A stretch of DNA of 64,000 nucleotides, taken from Kappaphycus alvarezii (lineage: Eukaryota; Rhodophyta; Florideophyceae; Gigartinales; Solieriaceae). The DNA is taken from the NCBI GenBank assembly GCA_002205965.3, contig NADL03000611.1, forward strand, positions 372,001 to 436,000, written 5' to 3'. Position numbers and translations under genes: made by a program. Of this stretch, positions 1 to 10,600 are shown in pieces. Each line of letters opens with the position of its first letter. The stretch's first letter is position 1. The notes under the pieces were generated by a model. It made no database searches. It had not been told where the DNA came from and worked only from the letters and a program-made list of their open reading frames with translations.

Positions 1-552
1 CAAATCTATGGAAACCACTCATGAAGCCCTGAGAGAAAGAAGGGACTATCTTTCTTACAGATCTATAGATGCGGCAGGTGCTGATCATCTCGAAAGGTTC
101 CAGCAGCAGAGATAGTATCAAATCGCATGCGACCCGCGGCTCGGAAATCGCAGGTCTATGGTGAGAAGGTCGTTGAGGCTTAAACCAAGACCATAGCCAA
201 TAAGAAAGGCTGGGGAGAACGTAAGGAGTAACAGCAGCAACGCTTCGACTAATGTGAAGCACACAGATAAGAGAGTTTCAAAGCCTAGTGCTTCTGGGTC
301 TTCAAATTAAGCAAACCAAAGCAGTTAAAATACCAACCCCAACTGATCACCCTGTAAAAGGGCAAAACGAAGGGGGTTGATAACACAAAAGGCGACCCGA
401 AGAAGGGGGGCGCCGGCGACAGACAGTAAGTCCTGCCTGTGTTGCGTGGAAATCACGCGGGGAGTGGTCTCAGGTAAGAAAGCTCACCGAAGATTGGTGC
501 CTCCTTATGTATGACCAGTTGGTCGTAAGAAGGTACCAAAAAAGCGGCCGAT
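1..552. other. Leading flank of the DIRS-like element, no gene resolved
   Basis: No open frame with recognisable similarity was found here. The stretch has the same base composition as the reverse transcriptase region that follows and probably contains the decayed gag-like part and 5' end of the same element. The left terminus of the element is not visible, so the boundary may lie outside the window. Confidence 0.4.
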
Positions 553-1383
553 ATGGAGGGCCGAGTTGGATTGCGACCAACGGGAATGGGAGGCATTAAA
601 ATATGGAATATACGACCCTCCGGATATTTCCATTCTCCGTTTCTACAAATATCGCAAAAACCTCCTCGGTGGACCGAGGAGGAGGCGGAGTTCGCCAAAC
701 TAACGATCGAAAAAAGGTTGAAGGAGATAGTGTGGAGGGAGCTATCGCGATAAAAGGTAGTGTCCCAGCAGTACGTATACACAGAGTTCATATCCCGAGA
801 CAGCGATGGAAAAATGCTCGCTGTGTCAGGCTTACACCACTTATCAGGCCACTGGCATCCTCGCCACAAAAAGGTGTCAACTCTGGAATCCTTCGTTGCC
901 CAGCTAATGACACGAGACAGGATGATCTCCTTCGACCAAAAGGGTGGATATAACCACTTCAGGCTTCACCCAGCTATGTGGAAGTACTTTACAGTGAAGT
1001 TTGGTAACCGCTATTTCCAGTATATAGCGTTACCTTTTGGCTGGAGGCTGAGCGAGTATTGGTTCGTCAGACTAACCACCCACATGTGGATATATCTACG
1101 TAACCGTTTCGGCTGGAGGTTCCTAGATTACATCGACGACATTAAATGTCGTAAAATTTTTACTGTGCCCGAATGGGCAGAAACGATCAAACGCATCCAA
1201 CTGCAGGAGGGCCACAAATATAATCAGATCTATGATGCATGGGTATGGTCTACGTATACACCCGGAAAAAGGCGTCCTTGGGAATGGTACTTTCCGACTA
1301 GAGCGCTTGGGGCTAATCATAGATACACAACGGATGACATTTATGGTTCCCGAACGAAAGATGGCAAAAGTAGAGTGATCTGA
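553..1383 (+). pseudogene. Reverse transcriptase of the DIRS-like element
   Basis: One frame runs from 553 to 1383 with a single TAA stop at 751-753. After it come a DSDGK block, a palm segment with SFDQKGGYNHFRLHP (equivalent to the SLDLKxAYxHxPIHP motif of DIRS RTs), then RYFQYIALPFGW and the catalytic YIDD box near residue 190 of the frame. YIDD keeps both metal-binding aspartates. From about 1297 to 1378 the family motif LGLIIDTQRMTFMVPERK appears in another frame, which shows a frameshift inside the RT thumb region. The copy is therefore inactive although its catalytic box survives. Confidence 0.85.
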
Positions 1384-1642
1384 GCGGTTCCTAATGCGTA
1401 TAGTACACAAGAACAGGCTTCAAGTCTGCGTTACAAAGCTGAAGTCGTTTGCAGAATTTTGCCAAAGTTTAAGCCTTGTGGTACCGGACACGCGTTTCAA
1501 CCTCAGAGCAATTTAAGAGTCCATTGGAATCTGCAAAGGAGGACGGACACGTGTCAGTGGTGCCGCAATCCGTTCCATTCTGTGGTGGGGAGGACTACGG
1601 GTCCACCTAAGTTCTCGTCAAATACACCGCCCAGAACGGCGA

Positions 1643-1918
1643 GTGGCGGCCACACTACACACCGACTCATCCCGCTTTACTTGGGGGATCACGTTGTCAT
1701 CTAAGGAGTCAGAGCCCGGTTCCAAAGGTATGTGGGAAGTATCAGACTACTGGGACGAAAATATAAGGATCGCATATCACATCACGTACAAGAAATTGCG
1801 AGCGGTAAGGCAATCCTTAAGGGGATTCAAAACACTAGTTTTGGGGCGGAAAGGGGAGGTGGTCAAGGTCTACACAGAAAACATGTGTACTATGTACATA
1901 GTGAACAAGATGGTATAA
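1643..1918 (+). pseudogene. RNase H domain of the DIRS-like element
   Basis: The frame contains LHTDSSRFTWGITL, the usual DIRS RNase H start (LHTDASxxGWGAxL) with the first catalytic Asp. Further on, YTENMCTMYIVNK resembles RTDNTTAVAYINK, with Asp replaced by Glu at a catalytic position. A stop (TAA, 1916-1918) ends the frame, but family-like residues continue in the same region: a PSALILYAESLSR stretch resembling the usual PSxxNxxADxLSR, and LLPYWPSRPWWP at about 2220-2260. This is a decayed copy of the RH-to-linker segment. Confidence 0.75.
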
Positions 1919-2453
1919 AAATCAAAGAAACTTCTGAAGGAGGTGCACAAACTTCACGCAGAATTATGGCGAAGTGGGATAAGCTTAGAGGCTCATTACA
2001 CTCCCTCAGCATTGATCTTGTACGCAGAAAGTCTCTCCAGACGGAGGAGAATTGTCGACTCATATCCTGTCACGTTGGACCACATCGCAGAGAGCGATTA
2101 GGTGGGGATAATAGAGTCGGACTACAACCAGAGCTGGAGGAGTGCTTCTCATGTCAGACCCAACCTGGAGCTAATCCACTTGGCGTTGAGGAAGGTCAAG
2201 AGAGAAAAATTCACAAGGCTTATGCTGCTACCGTACTGGCCAAGCCGTCCGTGGTGGCCGATGATTTCAGAAGCAGCAGTATACATCAACAACATACAAC
2301 CAGCACCTCGGCAGCAAGCCAAGAAATGGAAAATTGCTTGCGTTCACTATAGCACGGAGAGCGATTGTATGATATCAGTAAGCGGGCCAAAAGCCATATC
2401 ATGTCAGAAGCTGGTAGCTCCACGACAGATTCCCTGAAAAATGGGGGGACCTT

Positions 2454-3403
2454 ATGGTTGCCGGATGGGAGAATACTACTTTACGCTCCTATGATGCAAA
2501 ATGGCATAAATTCATTCGCTTTTGTGATGAGTATCACCGCAACATGTTCGACGTGAAAGAATTAGACATCGTGGCCTACATTGCATGGCTACATGGGGAA
2601 GGTAAGATTGGATCCGGATCGATTGGAAATTACATATCCGCTATAAACTCAAGATAAAGAGCATTGGGACTCCCACCTCCCGCGACCGGGGCGCGAGGAA
2701 AACATGGCCAAGAAAGGGTACATACGCAATTGAGATAAGTCAGGGACGAAATCACCTCGTATTCCTATAAAATTATGCTACATACATTCGATGTTAGAAC
2801 GCGGCATTCATGCAGCACGATCACGGGACTACATGCTTACCCGAGCTTGCACTGCGGTTGTGTTACAGTACTATACATTTGGTCGCCCAGGGTTGATAGA
2901 GAGCTTCAGATTGTAATGGATACAAGAAATATCGCACCACTTCTCTTTTTTATCGTCCCTACCATCACATCTGGCACGAAAGCCAAGCACCGAAAAGCCT
3001 TGAGATTAGAACGAGCTCGAAATTGTCCAATGAACCAAGTGCGTCCGTTAGACTTACTGTTCCGATGGTACCGCAGTCAATATGAGAAACGGAACCACCA
3101 ACCCATCTGTTTGAAATCAAGGGACAACGAGAGATACAACCTAACTCGAATACCATGGACAAATGTCTTAAATTGTGCCTTCAGAGATTGGGTACCAGCT
3201 CTACCGGTGGCGTTTATGAAGGTCATAGCTGCAGACCAGGCGCAGCGTCATGCGCGTTTGCCATGGGTGTTAACTTACCAATAATCAAATTGCTCGCTGA
3301 TTGGGAGCTCGACGGAACCAAATTTGAGGGCACCTATTGGGATCCATCTTACGTCACTGACGACCGAGCGAGCGTCTGTTTTGGCGACTTACGGCCAAAC
3401 TAG
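2454..3403 (+). pseudogene. Tyrosine recombinase of the DIRS-like element
   Basis: The frame at 2454-2657 has a SAM-like core-binding domain (TLRSYDAKWHKFIRFCDEY, then VAYIAWLHGEG and a short helix with AINSR). The catalytic half is split. MNQVRPLDLLFRWYRSQYE lies in the 2775-3284 frame. The 3155-3403 frame has GHSCRPGAASCAFAMGV, which holds the HxxR pair, then LLADWELDG and a candidate nucleophile Tyr in FEGTYWDPSY. The domain is needed for integration of the element. Two frame changes and a stop after AINSR show it is no longer encoded as one protein. Confidence 0.8.
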
Positions 3404-4203
3404 TTGCCGTGATACTTGGCATTTCATGCATTATAGATTTTTAATCCAAAGTGTGAAAAGAGATCTCGGGAAAGGATTGCATTCCACGCAAGCGGACACT
3501 CTCGGGAAAGCATAGTTATCCCCACGGATTACGGGGCGGCAAAAACCCTCTATCCTTCCCTCGGGCTGTGACCCCACCCACCCACCACTCCTTTTCACAT
3601 TCAAACGGTCTGTTAAGGTCGTATATCTTAGTAGAATCACAAATAGCGCGATCCTGCGGTACGTACTACCGAATTAAACTTTAAAAGAAATCTTTTCAAT
3701 ATACTGCACTGTGCGAAGTGGTGGGAATACAGTATCTAACCCTACACCAACTGGGGAGATACAGCACAGTATCTCCCCAGATCAAGGGGTGAACTCGCAC
3801 AGCCCACATGCCCCGCACCCAAAGTGCGACACGGGCGCACAGATGGCAAGTACAACCCCCTCAATCCCCCACCCTACTTCCTACCACCGTCATCCCCTCC
3901 CCATCTAAGGCCAGTCTATCAACCACCAACTACTTCGGCACGCCCTCAACTATCCCTGCCTGCCTCTTGAGAAGCGCTAACGTGCTGTGGACCAGCTGGT
4001 GTACTCGTTGCGGGCCCCTTTGGCGTGTCGTTGCAGCCACCTCCCCGTGGGCCTTTTCCACCAAATCATCCTACCCTCACCCCCCTCGTCCTAACGATTC
4101 CCTCTTCGTCCTCACTATCGCCCTTCCATCGCACTTGGCTTCACCTTCCTTGTCATCGATTCCCTTGCCTTCACCCTATTATCGACTCCCTTCCCGTTCG
4201 ACC
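3404..4203. other. Flank between DIRS-like element and H3-tail ORF, C/T-rich in its second half
   Basis: No gene recognised. It includes a perfect hairpin at 3751-3780 and, from about 3800 to 4200, pyrimidine-rich DNA of the kind often seen in 5' untranslated regions. It could be the leader of the H3-tail ORF that follows. Confidence 0.4.
3751..3780. repeat. Perfect 12-bp inverted repeat with 6-nt loop
   Basis: The arms CTGGGGAGATAC and GTATCTCCCCAG are exact complements around the loop AGCACA. It lies about 420 bp upstream of the H3-tail ORF and could form a hairpin in the DNA or in a leader RNA. Its role is unknown. Confidence 0.85.
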
Positions 4204-5352
4204 ATGGCACGTACTAAACAGAAGGCCAGCTTGAGCACAGGGGGAAGGCCCCCCCGTAAGGCCATCGCTGTAAAGGCGGCCCGATTCCCTCGTCCCGATG
4301 CCGGCTTATGGTCTTGCCCGAAGTGTCAGGACTTCGAGGCCGCCAAGATATCCAGAGGATAGCTCTATCATAACCAACGCCCCCTAAAGTACGCCGTCTA
4401 CTGTACTAGTTTTGCCCGTCCCATCGCGATGAACGAGGAAGAGCACACGGCGCTCTTCGGTCGTCACATCAAAGCTTTCGTGCGCCATCACGCGGGTCGG
4501 GAGTTCACGAAGACCGACGCTTACAGCTTAGGCCTGACCGAGTACTTAGAAGACCCTGAACCTTATTCCTCTGTTCCACCCTCCGCCTGGTGCGTACGTT
4601 CAATTTATTAGCACAGCGGCGCCAATGCAGATTGAGCCATTGGCAACGACACTGGCGAAGAGCACACGGTGCTCCTGTACACGATGGCGTTAGATGGCTT
4701 CTCCGGGGAACACGATCCGGCCGTGAATGGAGATCAAATTGTCTTGGGCAGAGAAGGCCGCCTTCAGACCATTAACGACATACATCGGTGGTGTCATAAG
4801 TACCATGACCGGAAACTCCAGCTCTCCTACACGCGTTCAAGAGGCCCCGTTTCGGATCCAATTCAGCACAGCTGTCTTTCCCTCCAGCCGGTCCAATTCA
4901 GAGACCACAAACACGGTTGCATTGGTTCCTCTCTTAGTAACGCCGTGACGGGGCACGGCGAGCAAACCCAGGCCCTTCATTGGGTGTCCGTCTTGCGTGA
5001 GAGAGCCGCACGTACTCGGAATGACCTCACCCGCGGCGGCCGCATTCGCATCCTGAGAGCTGGTTATGTTGTGCAGAGATCTGGTTATGAGCCTTTGACA
5101 GCTGACGTTGGAGTTCGCTTACCGCTTTTGCCAGACTCTACCGTAATGCCAGAAGTTTCAAATGTCTTTTTCTGTTGGCCGATACAGTCACACTACCATT
5201 TTTGGTTTTTTACCCTTAAATATAATTCTTTGAATCCTACTAGTAAGAATCGGTCTGCACTTTGGCGAGCGTCCATTTGGTTTTCGGATGATTCACGCTT
5301 GTCTCAGCTTTATAGTCTGGAAGAGACTCTATTTCTTTACAGTAAACATTAA
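4204..5352 (+). pseudogene. Broken ORF starting with a histone H3 tail-like sequence
   Basis: An ATG in good Kozak context (GACCATGGC, 4204) opens a frame whose first residues, ARTKQKASLSTGG then PRK and KAAR, align to histone H3 residues 1-26 without a gap. About 18 of 26 positions are identical. R2, K4, Q5, S10, P16-R17-K18, K23 and R26 are kept. R8, K9, K14 and K27 are replaced by S, L, R and F. There is no histone fold. The tail is followed by WSCPKC, a possible zinc ligand pair, and a TAG stop at 4360. The same frame then continues to 5352 with only two more stops (4609 and 4633). The two later segments share an EEHTAL/EEHTVL motif. Composition turns A/T-rich after about 5110, so the real 3' end may be earlier. 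A transposon ORF1 or a lineage-specific host protein are both possible. The body is not recognised. Confidence 0.6.
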
Positions 5353-6849
5353 AGCCATTTTATTACTTTATTTTATCTCCGAAGTGGCACTGCAATTAGT
5401 TTTGGGTACCAGATGGATCCAAATTTTAATTGATACGGAGCAAAATCTTATTTTTGCGAAGGCCTTATTTAAACTATACCTCCATTGCCGTTACAGCTCA
5501 GCAAAGTTACCTTTCCCACCAATAAAATGATCTTGTAGCGATCTAAGACGTCGGTTATGAATTGTATGGCTTAATTATCTTTTTACTCAAAACAGATACG
5601 AGGCAAAGGTAGAGCAATTAACTCTTACAGACTTCTGCGTAGCACAAGGTCCAATCACGTCTAAATACTTTTAATACACATGATGCATTAAGTATAAATC
5701 CATGAAGAACCCTGATAGCTCCATATTTCTACTATTATGGATGTTATAGAGTATATTTCTACAGCGCTACATATCCGCTGAAAGATAGCAACAATAGTTA
5801 AATCGATGAATAGAAATAATTTATGGAGACCTGCATATTTACACATGTTTGATTCTGCGTCACCTCGCGTGCATGTCAAGGTTGAGTATATTCCTGCAGC
5901 AGTCAGATGACATCTTCGTTCCATACCCTATTCCAATTAATCGCGAAAAATATATGAAAGAATCGATATATGAAGACCAAGGCCTGTAGTAGCTCCAAGT
6001 ATCTCTTGATTGCATTAGTGTTTAGAGGGCTCAAAATGTACTAGTAGCAGTGAGAAACTTTCTGCATATATGATTCTATCAGTATGCTGCTTGTTACTCG
6101 AGAAGATAGATAATATTCTAGATTCATCTGTTTTCTCGAATTTACATTGTAAAGGGAGAAAATCAGCAAAAGTCAGTAAAAACATTGAAATTGAAGCTTA
6201 AACAAGATGTAGAGATACGCTTGAAGAGCTGGATATGGCGATAATATTTATCATGCTTGCGAAGAGGATGCTAAAACATGAGCAATAAAGCACTTAATTA
6301 GAACAACCAGAAAATAATAGAGGTATCACATCGCTGTCCGATAACATGAAACTTGAAGTTTAAACTTTGACAAAAAAGTGCGGTACAATTAGCTGTATCA
6401 TTTTGCTGACACGAAGTAATTTTGTTAATCTTTTTAAATTTTACTCACTTTAATACATTAAACTACTCCAATAAGGTGTAAAAAATATATCAGTTATTAA
6501 AATTCTTTCTCTATAATTATTTTTCTTTGATCGTACTAACAAATGATAAAACTATACTTGCTTGAAACCCAAATTAATGAAAACAATTAGCCGTTGCAAA
6601 GCTACGTTAAAAATTATACAATTTTTTATATCAAATAAGCCGCTAAATATTGTGCCTTAAACAAAAGTTCACATAAAAGCAGCCATTAAGGTGTAAATGC
6701 AATAATGCTATGCAATACTTTCTTGAAAGTAAAACAAACAAAGAAAGTTTGAGATGATAATTTGATGTGTGTGGAAATCGTTTACAAGAAAGGGTTAGGG
6801 GGAAGACCAATAATAACTACTCAGGAACGCGACGGGCCTGCATCCCATG
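5353..6849. other. A/T-rich gene-free stretch
   Basis: Short random frames only. I saw no domain, tRNA or repeat that could be supported. Confidence 0.5.
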
Positions 6850-7332
6850 AAGGCAAAACGAAAAGTGGGTAAATAAGTCCTGAAGTTCCGGCGTTGGCGC
6901 CGAATTCTGGCGGCTTGAAGCGAAATAAGCGAGGAGGCGGAAAAATTTTGTTCCGCTGGCTATTAAAGCTCCATAGGAGTCAAAAAATACCGAAAGGAGA
7001 AAGATGCCGTGAAAATTACAGTGCGCACCGCAATGTCGGAACTACGCTTGCTCAGCAAGATTTGCAGCGGCGCCGGCGGAAGATGCGCTTTGTGAGGTGC
7101 AATTGACGGACTGAGGATGGGCCACTGTGAAATCGAGGGCGATATCACGAGAGTCGAGCTCATAGGCACCCGGAATGTAGAGTTCAATGCCTAGAGACGG
7201 AGACGGGTTTGGATTACTAGGGGGAAGAGTGCGTTCGACGAGCGCGGAGATGCCCAATTCCTTGCAGTACTGTTGTATGGTATCGTTGAGTACATTGTAA
7301 TTTGATAAGACCAAAAACTTAAAATCAAACAC
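6850..7332 (-). pseudogene. C-terminal RLE-like domain of a non-LTR retroelement
   Basis: Read on the minus strand, a frame contains YCKELGISALVERT, an EIYIPGAYELDSRD segment and ALDFTVAHPQSV. This is the RPD...DxTVxxP arrangement of the restriction-like (PD-(D/E)XK) endonuclease at the C-terminus of R2-type and related non-LTR elements. An Ala/Glu-rich helix (AAANLAEQA) follows. After a stop, the same frame continues as FLLSVFFDSYGALIASGTKF, which fits the next conserved block (FxPVVFDxYGA). Everything upstream, including the RT, is missing, as expected for a 5'-truncated insertion. Its sequence differs clearly from the copies at 15.4 and 31.9 kb, so it is a separate family. Confidence 0.65.
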
Positions 7333-7553
7333 TCACAGACACTCATGTTGAATATTTTCTCAATATAATATGACATTTTGACACTTTGAAAATTGAAATC
7401 GGTAAAAACTTATGAGACATAGCTTTTACAAAATTTTGATATATTATCTCGGGTATTTACGACCAATATTCGACAAAGGCCTTATTCAACTTCTCCAAAG
7501 TATTAAAATACATAGAATTCTTGTTTAATATCCTTTCGTGCCTCTCCTATGAT

Positions 7554-7628
7554 TTCGGAGTGGAGCCCTCCTGTGCTTTCAATAGACTGGTCGGAGTGGA
7601 GCTCTCCTTGCTTCCAATAGGCTGATCC
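7554..7628. repeat. Imperfect 35-36-bp tandem duplication
   Basis: Two adjacent units share TCGGAGTGGAG then CTCTCC/CCCTCC and TTCCAATAGGCTG/TTTCAATAGACTG. The differences between units indicate an old duplication. Confidence 0.7.
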
Positions 7629-10600
7629 AATAAAAAGGATTACTAAGGAGAATAAGAATGATGATTGAAACGGTCTGGATAATTCAATATTGTTTACAAG
7701 CCCATAATGTGTCCTACACTATTGTGCTTTGAGTCTGAGTCCAAGTTAGGTATTTCGTTCTCCAGCTTCCTCTACGTCGATGCGTGGGAGACGATGTTAT
7801 TAACCGTCTAGTTCGTGTCCTTCGCGAAAGATGCTTCAGTGATAACATTCGCATATGTGACACATGAATACAAAGCTAGCTCTTCTTGACCTAAATTACC
7901 TAAATTATGCCCCATTAGGCAATCTTTTGAGCTTATTGGTATCTTATATCTATTTTTCAACATCAGCAACCACAACAACCACATCCATCTTCACCATTTC
8001 CCTAAAGCTGAACCTTTAAATAGGCCGCTATTCTAGATTTTGGAATTCAGGAATCAAAAGTTTTAAAGTCTCATATATATGTAACCCTGAGAGTTTAATG
8101 AGCTTTCCTTGGATACGTTTGTAGTAACAACTAAATTTGCCGCAAGATCTTTGCATTCAAAAGTATGCTCCGTGATTTTTGGAACTTGATGAACCCCATA
8201 GTTCCCACTATCGTCCATTTCGTGTAGCTATTTTAGGACTGGGAGTACAGTCGCGCGAGGGAGGCCTATTTATTTTGGTGGGCGCATTTAAACTTCCCGC
8301 TGCAACATTGAGTCTTATTTTAAGGACGCTTGTGTTATTTCATGCGGTAACAACTGTAAATCAAACATGGGTGGGATGGAGGCAGTACGGCTACTAGACT
8401 CTTGGTGCAGCTTGATCTTACTGAGAACGAGATTGAATAACTCCCCTTTCGTGTGCTCTTTGAGCAACCAATCCCGAGTTTTCTTTCTCTTCCTTTGATG
8501 TTTTATTTTTGATAAAGTACCAAAACCTAGAACTCATCAATTTACAGCCCTTAGGGGGATCGAGAAGATCGACCTCATTCCATACTCTCATGTCCTCGAG
8601 ACATTCAGTTTCATTTTCCTCAACATTCTTGATTCTATCTTACTTTTGCCACGTACCTCCTTGGGTCAGCTCTTCAGTTTGATGTACGTATTGGACCCTT
8701 GTTGAGTTATAATCATCGTAGAATTATTGCTTGAGGGTTCCAAAATATCCAATAAATCTGCTGAGTGGCCATTCTGCAAGTTTGGTTTACGATCCCCATC
8801 TTCGGTATACAATTTGAATACAGATCCACTGCATTCTCATATTTCCCTTCTGTCACCGGCTTTACTGATTTTCTCTCGTTCGATTTCGATTACGTCACGC
8901 GAACCAGTTCAAAGACTTTAAATCTCCCATTTTGCTTTACATGAGACCAATACTGCTTCTCATCACAAATTTTACTCTGTGTCGATTGCGGGGTACTTGA
9001 ATTGAGCAGTCGCAGAGCTCTCAATTTTGATAAATTTTATTTCATCTCTAGGTTTTCCTTTTGAGCTATTAATATCCTTTTCTTCTATATTGGATTGTTT
9101 AAGTACACTTGCGGGATACCTATCGCCTAAGAAATAGTCGTTTCATTTTTCGAATACTCTAAAAATAAACGCCAACACATCGTGGCAACCAAGGCTAGAC
9201 TTGTTCCTATTCGACGAAAATACCTTTCTCCATCGATAAAGCTCCAATTCTCCCATTATCTTTGCACAGCGAAGACTTTTTTTACGTTTTTCACTCTGAG
9301 AAGACCTCTTTGTCTACACTTTATGATGTAGTCCACTTAAAGCATTAGTAGGGCTGTAGGCAATGATAGCTCTAGGATAAGTTTCGTGTTCATAATTTTC
9401 GCTTCATTAATAGTTCCTGATGTTTCATTTATGACCGGGATATGGGTGGCCTCGTTGCAGTGATGGGGGTTTCCGCTCCTTTTTTGCCCTCAACCTTGCA
9501 GAATCCTTCAAGTATGTATTGATAACCTTCTCGAATCCCCGTCACCTCTTTAAAATAGGTAGTGGCGATAAAATTAAAGTTACCATAGCATTAATGGGTC
9601 GTTTTTCTTGATCGAAGAGAAGAATAGAACTTTTATTCCATATAGTATGGATGTCATATCATTTTCTCGAGGAATCGTAGATGGAGTTGTTTGAAAAAAG
9701 TATATTTAAGCAAAAAAGAATATAATTAAGTTCATAAATATTTCTAGTTCAAACATTGCTCCCACTTATTCCAAATTCGCTCTAAAAGTTGTTACAAGTT
9801 ATTTATTTTTGAGCTTCGAAAATCTATTTTTATGAATGGTTTTTTATTTTCTATTTCCTCCGAGATCTCGCTTCCTCCCATCACGAAGAACCAAAAGCAG
9901 CTCTTAAAATTAAGTAGAGACTCGAGATGAGACATGCAATTTAATGTAACCATGCAGTATGGTCCATAAAGTACCACCACCGGTGCGTTTCTAAATCCAC
10001 TCCTTGCGCGTCATCATCGCAAAGTCCCAACGAAAGGGTACTCCACCAAGATCTTTTAGTCTCTTAGATTTATGATTAAATACATACGTAAATTTATTCA
10101 CGTCTAAAAGCAACAGGAATGATCTTTGATGACTCTGTGAATTTAATTAAGTTACGCCTGATGAAATAATATTACACTTACTTTGATTCAAATATATAGT
10201 ACCAAAAAGAAGTCCATAACTATGATTTTGGTTTCTTTATTTTAAGCATATCATGTATTGAGGGCGAATCGCGCGAACATAATTTTCTCAATTTTCTGTA
10301 CGCGCTGAAGAGATCTGAATGCCGCCACTAGAATTTTCACTGAAAATTTCACTCTTTTCCTTTAAGTTTCTCAAATATTCCATGCACAAAGCTCAAATCA
10401 TGTAGTGGACGTAAGCTGACCGCATCCCATTGAGTTGCTCGTATAAAAATGAGATTTTTCCGTAAATCATATCATCCAAAAAGCATGTTTAAGTTCCTAA
10501 AATGTTAATAGGATCCATTTCCATTATTTCCCAAAGACTTTATTACTGAAAGCTAGTAAGTAGAGTCTCTTCAAGCCTTTCTGCAATTATTGAGGCTATA

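Larger units (their letters stand above)
553..3403 (+). mobile_element. DIRS-like tyrosine-recombinase retrotransposon, decayed
   Basis: Three domains lie in the order expected for DIRS/PAT/Ngaro-type retroelements: reverse transcriptase (about 553-1383), RNase H (about 1643-1918) and tyrosine recombinase (about 2454-3403). They are spread over different frames with stops, so the copy is dead. DIRS-group elements copy through RNA but integrate with a tyrosine recombinase instead of a DDE integrase. I could not find the inverted termini and internal complementary region that would separate DIRS from PAT/Ngaro. A G+C-rich tail with no recognisable gene follows to about 3.7 kb. Confidence 0.85.

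Noticed and set aside
4587-4612. VRTFNLL similarity between the H3-tail region and the RLE element at 16.48 kb
   Set aside because: Only seven residues match, in a different frame from the rest of the 4-kb ORF, and the flanks do not align; probably chance.
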